Shown one piece after another: positions 1 through 8,025 of a stretch of 64,000 bases of DNA. How positions within the stretch are numbered: position 1 is the first letter of the stretch; each line of letters opens with the position of its first letter. Source of the stretch: Gordonibacter sp034932485 (lineage in GTDB: Bacteria; Actinomycetota; Coriobacteriia; Coriobacteriales; Eggerthellaceae); NCBI GenBank assembly GCA_034932485.1, contig JAYFOQ010000016.1, positions 18,959 through 82,958 on the forward strand. Reading direction: 5' to 3'. The notes under the pieces are model-generated. The model searched no databases, had not been told where the DNA came from, and worked only from the letters and a program-made list of their open reading frames with translations. A program made the position numbers and the translations under genes.

Positions 1-1
1 C

Positions 2-2461
2 AATCATGGCACCGGATCGCTGGCCGACTGTTCAGCCTGCGAGAGTGATGGCAGATGCGAGTTTCAGACGCTTTGTCGCAAATATGGTGTGGTCGAAGCA
101 GTGTCATGCGTGTCGGGACGCTTTGACGGTAGTAGGGTGGTCAAAGACAATGCCGTTGTAAAGAGCAACCCCTTTTTGTCTTACAATCCTTATTACTGCA
201 TTCTCTGTCAGCGTTGTGTGGGTGCCTGTAACACTGCGGCGCGCAACCATACCTTGCGTTCGGGAAAACGAGGGGTTCGCAGCTCTATCGAAGCACCTTT
301 TGGCGAGGACTGGCACGACACGGCATGCGAATCGTGTGGTAACTGTGCGCAAGCATGTCCGACTGGTGCTCTGTCAATGAAGCGTCGCGCGGGTTATCAC
401 GTTGGTCAGACCAATGCCGTGCGCACCACCTGTCCACATTGCGGCGTGGGATGTCAGATCGACTTGATAACCGAGGATAACCGGGTGGTAGATGCCGTGG
501 GGGCACCGGGGCCTTCCAATAAAGCGCTTCTTTGCGTGAAGGGACGTTCTGCTAGTTTCGATTTCGTGCATGCGCCCGATCGTTTGCGTACGCCCCTTGT
601 TAAAAATCGCATCACGGGTACGTTTGAGCCGGTAACATGGGATGAAGCGCTCGATGTGGTGGCTGCGCGTTTGGGCGATTTGCGCGACGAGTATGGGGGA
701 GAATCTCTCGCGGCCTTCGCCTGTTCTCGCTCGACCAACGAGGATGTGTACCTATTCCAGAAAATGGCGCGCACGGCGTTGAAAACTAACAACGTCGACT
801 GCTGCGCCCGTGTTTGACACGCTCCCACGGTCGCCGGTCTGGCGACCATGCTTGGCTCGGGAGCAATGACGAACTCTATCGATGACGTGACGCAGGAAGC
901 GGACGTTATCATGCTGGTGGGGTCAAACCCCGAAGAGGCACATCCGGTTATTGGCATGCAGATTCGCGCTGCCGTGGAGCGGGGCTGTCGTCTTATTGTG
1001 GTGGATCCTCGCGACATAGGCTTATGCGCTCAGGCCGACATTCACTTGAAGCTAAAGCCGGGTACGAACGTAGCATTTGCAAACGCCCTGTTGAATTATC
1101 TTATTATTGAGGGACTGTACGACGAAGACTTTGTACGAAACCGTACCGAAGGTTTCGAAATTATGGCTGCAACAGTGCGGGGCTGTACGCCGGCATGGGC
1201 AGAAGATATCTGCGGTATTGATCGACGCGACCTAGTGGCTGCAGCAAAGATGTATGCAGCAGCAGAGCGTGCAGCTATTTTGTACTGTTTGGGCGTGACG
1301 GAGCATACGACGGGAACCGATGGCGTGATGGCGTTGTCGAACCTAGCGATGGTTACGGGAAATTTGGGTCGCCCTGGTACTGGTGTAAACCCACTACGTG
1401 GACAAAATAACGTGCAGGGTGCCTGCGATATGGGTGCAAGTCCCGACGATTTTCCCGGTTACCAAAAGGTGGATAACCCTGCTGCTGCGGCGAAATTCGA
1501 GAAGGCTTGGGGTGTTCCGCTTGCGCGTGGGCGCGGGCTGAAAGCCACCGAGTGCTTTTCGGCAATGATGGAGGGTCGCATTAAGGGTCTTTTTCTGTTC
1601 GGTGAAGATCTCGTACGTACCGACCCTGATACTCATCACCTTATTCGTGCACTTGAGGCGTTAGAATTTCTGGTAGTGGACGACTTATTCATGACGGAAA
1701 CAGCAAAATACGCCGACGTGATCTTACCGGGTCGCAGCTATGCGGAGAAAGAGGGCACGTTTACCAACACCGAGCGTCGCGTGCAGCGTGTGCGCAAAGT
1801 GGTGGAGGGGCCCGAAGGCGCGCGTCTTGATACCGACATATTTACCGAGATTATGAATCGAATGGGCTATACGCAGCCATCTTTGGATGCTGCCGCGCTC
1901 ATGGATGAGATAGCCTTGGTTACGCCGACATACGGCGGCGTGAGCCATGCCCGTCTCGATAGTGGGGAAGTGGCCGGTCGTGGCTTGCAGTGGCCTTGTC
2001 CGAGTGCCGATCACCCAGGCACACCTATTCTTCATGTGAGTGCCTTTGCTCTTGGTGTGGGAGCTTTTGCTACACCTGAATACCAACCCTCTGCCGAGCT
2101 ACCCAATGCAGAGTATCCACTTATGCTCACGACGGGGCGTATCCTTTACCAGTACAATGCTCGCGCTATGACTGGTCGCACCGAGGGCTTGAATGAAGTG
2201 GTCGACAGCTCGTTTATCGAGTTACACGTTCAGGACGCAAAGATGGGCGGCATTGTTGATGGCGACCGTGTGCGCGTGGTATCGCGCCGCGGTGCGATAG
2301 AGGCTACGGCTCGTGTGTCGACCAAAACGTCGCCGGGTGAAACATGGATGCCTTTTCATTTTCAGGATGGCAATAGCAACTGGTTGACTATCGCTGCGTT
2401 GGATCGCGTGTCAAAGACTCCCGAGTTTAAGGTGTGCGCGGTGCGGGTGGAGAAGACGTGA
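2..2461 (+). CDS. fdhF: Selenocysteine-containing formate dehydrogenase alpha subunit (5' end outside window)
   Basis: Molybdopterin formate dehydrogenase catalytic subunit that oxidises formate to CO2. The frame is open from the window edge. It shows a NuoG-like His/Cys Fe-S segment (Cys codons at 29-73), two ferredoxin-type 4Fe-4S motifs (about 196-235 and 330-360), the CPHCGVGC cluster motif near 431-454, and then the bis-MGD domain with the FdhA hallmark GVTEHTTGTDGVMALSN. The frame is interrupted once by TGA at 815-817, in the context CARV-TGA-HAPTVAGL, which is exactly where FdhF enzymes carry the Mo-ligating selenocysteine. A SECIS hairpin follows. I therefore read 2-2461 as one gene, not two. 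The upstream part (2Fe-2S domain) lies outside the window. The electron acceptor is not visible; the NuoG-like N-terminus suggests NAD- or hydrogenase-linked complexes. Confidence 0.93.
815..847 (+). promoter_or_regulatory. Sec codon UGA plus bacterial SECIS hairpin
   Basis: TGA at 815-817 is followed after 11 nt by a perfect 7-bp stem, GGTCGCC (829-835) and GGCGACC (841-847), around the loop GGTCT (836-840). Spacing and the GGUCU apical loop match the E. coli fdhF SECIS recognised by SelB. The stem lies inside the coding frame, as expected for bacteria. Confidence 0.93.
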
Positions 2462-2681
2462 TCTCGGGGGCTACAGATAGAGAGGATTGAACGCCGTTTA
2501 CCCAAAGCAAAGAGTGGTGTTTCTTCTTGGGAAGATTGAAGATTTCGTCTCGTTTGCCAAACGCGAAGGGTGACGTATTGTTGACCCTTCCGTGCTCTGT
2601 TTGCGTTTTGGACTGGTGTTTAACATCCCCGCAATGTTGGTATGGTATCGTTTTATGCAAACCGACTTTAGGAGGCACCGC

Positions 2682-3671
2682 ATGACGAAAACGCGCGTTG
2701 GCATTTTAGGATACGGCAACTTGGGGCGTGGTGTTGAGCTCGCCTGTAGACAAAACGACGATCTGGAACTGGTAGCGCTGTTTACGCGTCGTGATCCGGC
2801 TTCGCTCAAGCCTATGACAGAGGGTGTTGTGGTGTACTCTGCCGATGATATGGCAGCGCATGCTAACGACATTGATGTGCTCGTGTTGTGTGGGGGTAGC
2901 GCAAGCGATCTACCGGAGCAGACCCCGTCGTGTGCGGGTCTGTTCAATGTGGTCGATTCGTTTGATACGCACGCGAATATCCCAACACACTTCGCCGCGG
3001 TTGATGCTGCTGCGAAAGCTGGCGACAAGGTTGCTATTATCTCGGCGGGTTGGGATCCGGGCATGTTCTCTCTTGCCCGTTTGTATGCGGGTAGTGTTCT
3101 GCCCGAGGGTTGCGACTACACGTTCTGGGGCCGTGGCGTTTCTCAGGGTCATAGCGATGCTATTCGACGCATTGAGGGTGTTGCAGATGCGCGCCAGTAC
3201 ACCGTACCGGTTCCTGCTGCTCTTGAGGCGGTTCGCAACGGCGAAAACCCCGAGCTTACTACGCGCCAGAAGCACACACGTGAGTGCTATGTTGTGGCGA
3301 AAGAAGGGGCCGATGAGGCGGCTATCGAGCGTGCTATCGTTGACATGCCGAACTACTTTGCCGACTACGACACTACGGTAACGTTCATTACGCAAGAAGA
3401 ACTCGATCGCGATCATGCTGGCATTCCGCATGGCGGCTCGGTTATTCGTTCGGGCGTTACGGGTGAGAATGGTTGCAACAAGCATGTTATTGAATACTCG
3501 TTGACGCTTGATTCGAATCCTGAGTTTACCGGCAGCGTGTTGGCTGCTTGTGCCCGCGCGGCACATCGTCTGAGCCAGGAGGGCCAGACGGGCTGCAAGA
3601 CGCTGTTCGACATTCCGCCAGCGTATCTGTCTTCCAAGAGCGCCGACGAACTGCGCGCTCATATGCTGTAA
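2682..3671 (+). CDS. ddh: meso-diaminopimelate D-dehydrogenase
   Basis: Makes meso-diaminopimelate in one step by NADPH-dependent reductive amination of tetrahydrodipicolinate, for lysine and peptidoglycan synthesis in the cytoplasm. The 329-aa length fits the family. The N-terminal Rossmann motif GYGNLGRG (residues 9-16) binds NADP; SAGWDPGMFS and WGRGVSQGHSDA segments are typical of Ddh. The start is ATG 2682 because a strong TAGGAGG ribosome site lies just upstream; an in-frame upstream extension has no such site. A rho-independent terminator follows directly, so it looks monocistronic. The gene upstream (fdhF) is on the same strand but separated by about 220 bp without a clear functional link. 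Confidence 0.93.
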   Translation: MTKTRVGILGYGNLGRGVELACRQNDDLELVALFTRRDPASLKPMTEGVVVYSADDMAAHANDIDVLVLCGGSASDLPEQTPSCAGLFNVVDSFDTHANIPTHFAAVDAAAKAGDKVAIISAGWDPGMFSLARLYAGSVLPEGCDYTFWGRGVSQGHSDAIRRIEGVADARQYTVPVPAALEAVRNGENPELTTRQKHTRECYVVAKEGADEAAIERAIVDMPNYFADYDTTVTFITQEELDRDHAGIPHGGSVIRSGVTGENGCNKHVIEYSLTLDSNPEFTGSVLAACARAAHRLSQEGQTGCKTLFDIPPAYLSSKSADELRAHML

Positions 3672-3683
3672 AAAGGTGATTTC

Positions 3684-3724
3684 GGGAGTGCTTGAGTTTA
3701 GTTTGCTCAAGCACTCCTAGTGTT
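3684..3724. terminator. Bidirectional terminator between ddh and the thiamine-binding gene
   Basis: Perfect 12-bp stem: GGAGTGCTTGAG (3685-3696) pairs with CTCAAGCACTCC (3706-3717), followed by a T-rich tail on the plus strand. It sits between two converging genes and could serve both. Confidence 0.8.
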
Positions 3725-4024
3725 TTATGCTTCGAGAAGGTTGTCTACTTTGGCAACCTTTTGTTGCATCATATTTGAGAACCCGGGTCTAACGTCGGCC
3801 TTCAGTACGACCTCGGTGCGAATACCTTTTTCGGCGAGGACGAATGTAGCCTCCTTCACAACCTGAAGCACTTCGTCCCATTCTCCTTCGATTTCGGTAA
3901 ACATAGAGTTGGTTCGGTTTGGTAAGCCCGATTCTCGGATTACGCGGATAACCTCAGCCACTTCGGGTGCGAGTTCGTCTCCTACTCCAACCGGCGCGAT
4001 AGCTACGGCAATAAGGGTGTTCAT
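3725..4024 (-). CDS. MTH1187-type thiamine-binding protein (YkoF/DUF77 family)
   Basis: A 99-aa cytoplasmic protein of the MTH1187 family, whose members fold as ferredoxin-like oligomers and bind thiamine or thiamine precursors. Recognised by the N-terminal IAVAIAPVGVGDELAPEVAEV and the NSMFTEIEGEWDEVL region. Its ATG (4022-4024) directly abuts the stop codon of thiM (4025-4027), so translation is probably coupled and both genes share the TPP riboswitch upstream of thiM. The likely role is thiamine or hydroxyethylthiazole binding in salvage; the precise ligand cannot be read from the sequence. Confidence 0.85.
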   Translation of the reverse strand: MNTLIAVAIAPVGVGDELAPEVAEVIRVIRESGLPNRTNSMFTEIEGEWDEVLQVVKEATFVLAEKGIRTEVVLKADVRPGFSNMMQQKVAKVDNLLEA

Positions 4025-4861
4025 TTACGCCTCCAGGAAATCAAAAGAATTGTGGGCGATGTCGTTCGGCGTTGTGGTGTAGAGTTCGTCAAGGAAGGCA
4101 ACTTGGAAGCTTCCGGGCGACAGTGTGCGTTGCCCGGCGTGCCTACCCGCCACGTTGTAAACGTTGGTTGCGGCTAGCGCCGCAATGAAGGGAGAAGTAG
4201 AGGTTGCATATACTGCCGCAACGCCACCAAGTGAGCATCCTGAACCGGTAATTTTTTTCATAAGCGTGGAGCCTCCGCGCGATAAAACGACCGTTGAGGT
4301 GCAAGCAACTAAATCAACCTCGCCCGATACCGCGACTGCGCCTCCCGTCCAGGCTGCCAGTGAGAGAGCGGCTTCAAGTGCTTCGTTCACCTCATCGGTT
4401 GAGTCCACGCCGCGGACTCGTGATGAATCGCCGCCTCCTTCAAGATTCCAGAGCCCTGCCAGTGCGATTATTTCAGAAGCATTGCCACGGATGATGCTGG
4501 GTTTATGGGCCTTGAGTTTGCGCAGTATCGCGGTACGTAACGATCCGATGCCGATACCCACCGGATCGAGCACCCACGGCTTTCCTGCGTCGGACAAGAC
4601 GCATGCTGCATGAGGGATGGATTCCTCGTGGACGGGTAGCAGTGTACCCATATTTATATAGAAGGCGCCGCCGGTATGAGCTAAGAATTCAGCCTCTTCG
4701 GCTAAATAGACCATGGCAGCCGAGCCCCCCACTGCAAGCTGGGCATTTGCTACGAAGTTCATGGTGGCTGCATTGGTAATGGACCCAGCAAGGGGGTTTG
4801 TTTTTCGCACTACCTCAGCTGCTTGTATTAGTTGCGTTTGTATTTCTGTTCGATCAATCAA
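4025..4861 (-). CDS. thiM: Hydroxyethylthiazole kinase
   Basis: Phosphorylates 4-methyl-5-(2-hydroxyethyl)thiazole in thiamine salvage. About 278 aa, ribokinase-like fold. Family segments are visible: PLAGSITNAATMNFVANAQLAVGG near the N-terminus, PWVLDPVGIG, IIRGNASEI, and the C-terminal GSGCSLGGVAAVY catalytic/anion-hole loop. I chose the TTG start at 4859-4861 because AAAGGAG lies 8 nt upstream and the product then begins like other ThiM proteins. An ATG at 4903 would add 14 residues but has no ribosome site. Expression is set by the TPP riboswitch at about 4972-5070. Confidence 0.93.
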   Translation of the reverse strand: MIDRTEIQTQLIQAAEVVRKTNPLAGSITNAATMNFVANAQLAVGGSAAMVYLAEEAEFLAHTGGAFYINMGTLLPVHEESIPHAACVLSDAGKPWVLDPVGIGIGSLRTAILRKLKAHKPSIIRGNASEIIALAGLWNLEGGGDSSRVRGVDSTDEVNEALEAALSLAAWTGGAVAVSGEVDLVACTSTVVLSRGGSTLMKKITGSGCSLGGVAAVYATSTSPFIAALAATNVYNVAGRHAGQRTLSPGSFQVAFLDELYTTTPNDIAHNSFDFLEA

Positions 4862-4924
4862 ATGTCCGCGCTCCTTTCGGGGGCAGGGTAAGAAGTTTGT
4901 CATTTACCGGCGTGTCTGTTTCTT

Positions 4925-4959
4925 AACAAAAGACGCCTACCGATGTTGGCAGACGTCTT
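4925..4959 (-). terminator. Terminator arm of the TPP riboswitch
   Basis: On the minus strand AAGACGTCTGCC (4959-4948) pairs with GGTAGGCGTCTT (4941-4930), with two G-T wobbles and a 6-nt loop, followed by TTGTT. It lies between the riboswitch and the thiM start, so it fits a transcription-termination expression platform. Confidence 0.75.
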
Positions 4960-4971
4960 CTTTATGAAAAC

Positions 4972-5070
4972 ATGCTCCCTACACCAGTGTTAGCTGACAG
5001 GTTCAAAGGGTTAGGCCATTGCCTTCTCAACGTCTGTAGACTTACGTCCGCTTCAGTGCCCCTGCATCAT
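4972..5070 (-). promoter_or_regulatory. TPP riboswitch (THI element)
   Basis: Read on the minus strand the region contains, in order, the conserved THI-box pieces: a GGGGCACTGA-like 5' arm (around 5064-5052), the TTGAGA bulge segment (CTGAGA in consensus, around 5026), ACCC, GAACCTGTCAGCTAACACTGG, and the closing TGTAGGGAG (around 4982-4974). This order and spacing is diagnostic for TPP aptamers, and the downstream gene is thiM. Confidence 0.9.
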
Positions 5071-5347
5071 ATTTGGTTTTATTCATGGTAGCACGTTGAA
5101 CGAAGTTATCTTGCTCGGAAAAGCCAGGAAGAAAATAATGCCAAAATACTACCTATGTTGTCAGGAAGTCTTCGGTTTTTCCAGAACTCTTGCGAATTGA
5201 AAACACCAAAACTATACTCGGCGCACGTCGTGAATATTAATTCCCTACGTTTTCGCGAAATGTTGCTCGCGCAGGGTTTTGGTGGCATTAAGGCTTGTCG
5301 ATTCTGGGTGATCATTGCGGTACTGTTGCTTTTCTGGAGGGGTAATA

Positions 5348-5818
5348 ATGGGCGATCGAATCGAGAAGAAAAGCATTAAAAGTCCTGAGCAGCTAGAGGA
5401 TGCCATCAAGATTTCGACATCGGGTGTTTGGGCGGTTGTTATTCTGGGGTTGCTCGCGTTAGGACTCTTTTTTCTTTGGGCTAGTTTGGGAAGTATTTCT
5501 ACTAAAGTAAGCTCGATGGCGTGGGTGGAAAACGGCAGGGGTGTTATGTATGTGCCCGCTGACAAAATGGACGGAGTTGATCTTACTAAAGAGGTACTGG
5601 TTGATGGATCATACTGCTCGATTGTATCTATATCGTCTGTCGCGATTTCAACCGAAGACCTAAAGGTGAGTATTCCAGACGAGGTATATTATCGCCTGAA
5701 TCCCGCAGAGTGGACCTACGAGGTGCGATTTGATGCCTCAGCCAGTGATGAGGGCCTCAGAGTTGCGAGTGTCGTTACCGAGAGCATACGCCCTTTGTCG
5801 TTCTTGATTAAGGCTTAG
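5348..5818 (+). CDS. Mini membrane-fusion (HlyD-like) adaptor of peptide exporter 1
   Basis: A 156-aa protein with one N-terminal membrane helix (about residues 30-52, VVILGLLALGLFFLWASL) followed by a small extracytoplasmic domain containing VMYVPADKMDGV-type beta segments. It is the first gene of the export operon, directly before a peptidase-containing ABC exporter, the place normally taken by the NHLM secretion protein of the HlyD family. It is far shorter than usual HlyD adaptors (about 400 aa) and lacks coiled coil and lipoyl-like hairpin. The start ATG 5348 has GGAGGGG upstream. Adaptor function is inferred from position and topology. A paralogue lies at 10305. Confidence 0.65.
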   Translation: MGDRIEKKSIKSPEQLEDAIKISTSGVWAVVILGLLALGLFFLWASLGSISTKVSSMAWVENGRGVMYVPADKMDGVDLTKEVLVDGSYCSIVSISSVAISTEDLKVSIPDEVYYRLNPAEWTYEVRFDASASDEGLRVASVVTESIRPLSFLIKA

Positions 5819-5827
5819 GGAAACGTC

Positions 5828-8008
5828 ATGCGTAGGGTTGCTACCACACCCGTGCAAGGAAAAGTTGCCAAAGTGCCGGTGATTATGCAGATGGAAGCAT
5901 TGGAGTGTGGTGCTGCTTGCTTGGCGATGATTTTGGCCTACTATGGGAAGTGGCTTTCGCTTGAGCAGGTGCGTAAAGACTGCGGCGTCTCTCGTGATGG
6001 CTCCAACGCAAAAAACATTCTGCAAGCGGCCCGCTTTTACGGATTGAACGCTAGGGGATACCGTTTCGAGCAAGTCGATACGCTTAAGACTCACGGTCAG
6101 TTTCCCTGCATGGTATTTTGGGACTTTAATCATTTCGTAATTGTTGATGGGTTTCGTAGAGACAAGGTTATCTTGAACGACCCGGCACGAGGGTTGGTTG
6201 CAGTTACCGTAAAAGAGTTCAATGAGGCATTCACCGGCGTGTGCCTTTTCTTCGAACCTTCCGAGTCTTTCGAACCAGGCGGGAAACCGGCTTCAGTATT
6301 GAGTTTTGCGCTCGACCGCCTGAGAGGGAGCCTTCCAGTTTTTATTCTCATCATTACGATGACGCTTATAGCCAGCATTATCTCCCTCGTTAATCCTGCG
6401 TTTTCCAGCGTGTTTCTCGATCGTATTCTCAGCCAAGGGCAAACGGACTGGCTCTGGCCTTTTTTGCTGATTCTTCTGGGATTCAATATTGTGCAAATAT
6501 CTGTTGGCTTGGCGCGCAGCCTATACATGCTCAAAGTGCAAGGTAAATTTGCTATTACCTCCAATAGTCGCTTCATGTGGCATATTTTGCGTCTACCCAT
6601 GGATTTTTTCTCGCAGCGTATGGTGGGAGATGTGGCATCGCGCCGGGCTTCGAACGAGCAGGTGTCGAATTCACTTATTCAGACGTTTGCGCCGCTTTTT
6701 CTTGATCTGTTATCGCTGGTAGTGTATGCCGCTATTATGGTGCGCTATAGCGTACTGCTTTCGTGTGTGGGAATTGCTACGCTAATCGTGAACACGCTGG
6801 TTACACGATATATAAGCAATAGGCGTATAAATTTAGCGCGCGTCGCTACGCGTGATGGGGGAAAGCTGTCTGGTACGACGGTTGCTGCAGTGGATATGAT
6901 TGAAACCATTAAAGCTTCGGGGGCGGAAAACGGGTTTTTTGAGAAGTGGGCGGGGTGTCAAGCAGCTGTTAATAGCACGCGAATAAAAACGTTGAAAATG
7001 AACCAGTTTCTCGGTAGTGTTCCCTCATTGCTTTCATCGCTATGCAATATAACGGTTCTCATTTTGGGTGTCTGGTTGGTGGTTTTGGGACAATGGACCG
7101 AAGGTATGATACTTGCGTTCCAAGGTTACCTTGCAGGCTTTATGGCGCCGGTGGATAAGATTATCTCGGCTGCTCGCAGCCTACAGGAAATGCGCACTGA
7201 AATGGAACGTATTCAAGATGTAATGGACTATCCAACAGACGTGCATTTTGAAGAGCAATTACTAGACGATAGGTCTGAGTTCATCAAACTGAGTGGACGA
7301 ATTGAACTCAAGCACGTGACGTTTGGATATGCGAAACTGGCTCCTCCCCTTATCGAAGACTTTAACCTTTGTGTTGAGCCAGGTGCCAAAGTGGCGATAG
7401 TGGGGCTTTCGGGGTGTGGCAAATCTACCATTTCTAAACTTATTAGTGGGTTGTACGACCCATGGGAGGGTGAGATCCTTTTTGATGGATGCGCACGCCA
7501 AGAGATTGCGCGTGAGGTGTTTACGAGTAGCCTTGCTGTGGTCGATCAGGATGTCATCTTATTCGAGGATACCATTGCAAACAACATTTGCATGTGGGAT
7601 ACCTCCATCGAGGACTTCGCTATGGTTTTGGCTGCACGCGATGCAGATATCCACGATGTTATTGTGTCGCGCAAGGAAGGGTATAGTCATAAGGTTCTTA
7701 AAGGAGGCTCTGATTTTTCTGGTGGTCAAAGGCAGCGTTTGGAAATAGCACGCGTATTGGCGCAAGATCCGACGGTGATAATTATGGACGAGGCGACAAG
7801 TGCTCTCGATGCCAAAACGGAGCAGAAGGTGATTCGCTCTATTCGGGACAGAGGCATTACCACCATTGTTATAGCTCATCGACTTTCAACTGTTCGCAAT
7901 GCCGACGAGATTATTGTTCTCGATCACGGCTCGATAGTTGAGCGGGGTACTCACGAGGAGCTGTTTGCTCAAGATGGAATATACACCCAGCTTGTAGCGA
8001 GCGAATAG
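5828..8008 (+). CDS. NHLP-type peptide exporter with active C39 peptidase domain (pair 1, subunit A)
   Basis: 726-aa ABC exporter that should cut the leader of a secreted peptide and export it. Order: C39 peptidase domain (about 15-140) with Cys27 in LECGAACL, His102 in NHFVIVDG and Asp118 in NDPARG; six-helix membrane domain (about 165-440); ATPase domain (about 480-726) with Walker A GLSGCGKST, signature FSGGQRQR, Walker B VIIMDEATSALD and H-loop AHRLST. The layout matches the NHLM bacteriocin-system peptidase/ATPase family. All three catalytic residues are present, unlike the paralogue at 12310. Nine bases separate it from the adaptor gene and 17 from its partner at 8026. Confidence 0.92.
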   Translation: MRRVATTPVQGKVAKVPVIMQMEALECGAACLAMILAYYGKWLSLEQVRKDCGVSRDGSNAKNILQAARFYGLNARGYRFEQVDTLKTHGQFPCMVFWDFNHFVIVDGFRRDKVILNDPARGLVAVTVKEFNEAFTGVCLFFEPSESFEPGGKPASVLSFALDRLRGSLPVFILIITMTLIASIISLVNPAFSSVFLDRILSQGQTDWLWPFLLILLGFNIVQISVGLARSLYMLKVQGKFAITSNSRFMWHILRLPMDFFSQRMVGDVASRRASNEQVSNSLIQTFAPLFLDLLSLVVYAAIMVRYSVLLSCVGIATLIVNTLVTRYISNRRINLARVATRDGGKLSGTTVAAVDMIETIKASGAENGFFEKWAGCQAAVNSTRIKTLKMNQFLGSVPSLLSSLCNITVLILGVWLVVLGQWTEGMILAFQGYLAGFMAPVDKIISAARSLQEMRTEMERIQDVMDYPTDVHFEEQLLDDRSEFIKLSGRIELKHVTFGYAKLAPPLIEDFNLCVEPGAKVAIVGLSGCGKSTISKLISGLYDPWEGEILFDGCARQEIAREVFTSSLAVVDQDVILFEDTIANNICMWDTSIEDFAMVLAARDADIHDVIVSRKEGYSHKVLKGGSDFSGGQRQRLEIARVLAQDPTVIIMDEATSALDAKTEQKVIRSIRDRGITTIVIAHRLSTVRNADEIIVLDHGSIVERGTHEELFAQDGIYTQLVASE

Positions 8009-8025
8009 CGAGGGTGGGGATATCA

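Noticed and set aside
89..817. Reading the formate dehydrogenase as two separate genes (stop at 817, new start at 848)
   Set aside because: The frame is continuous, the TGA sits at the Sec position and a SECIS hairpin follows.
454..1017. Minus-strand frame across the SECIS region
   Set aside because: Opposite strand of a conserved enzyme; low-complexity product without motif.
2910..3710. Long minus-strand frame opposite ddh
   Set aside because: Composition mirrors the ddh gene, there is no ribosome site and no protein motif.
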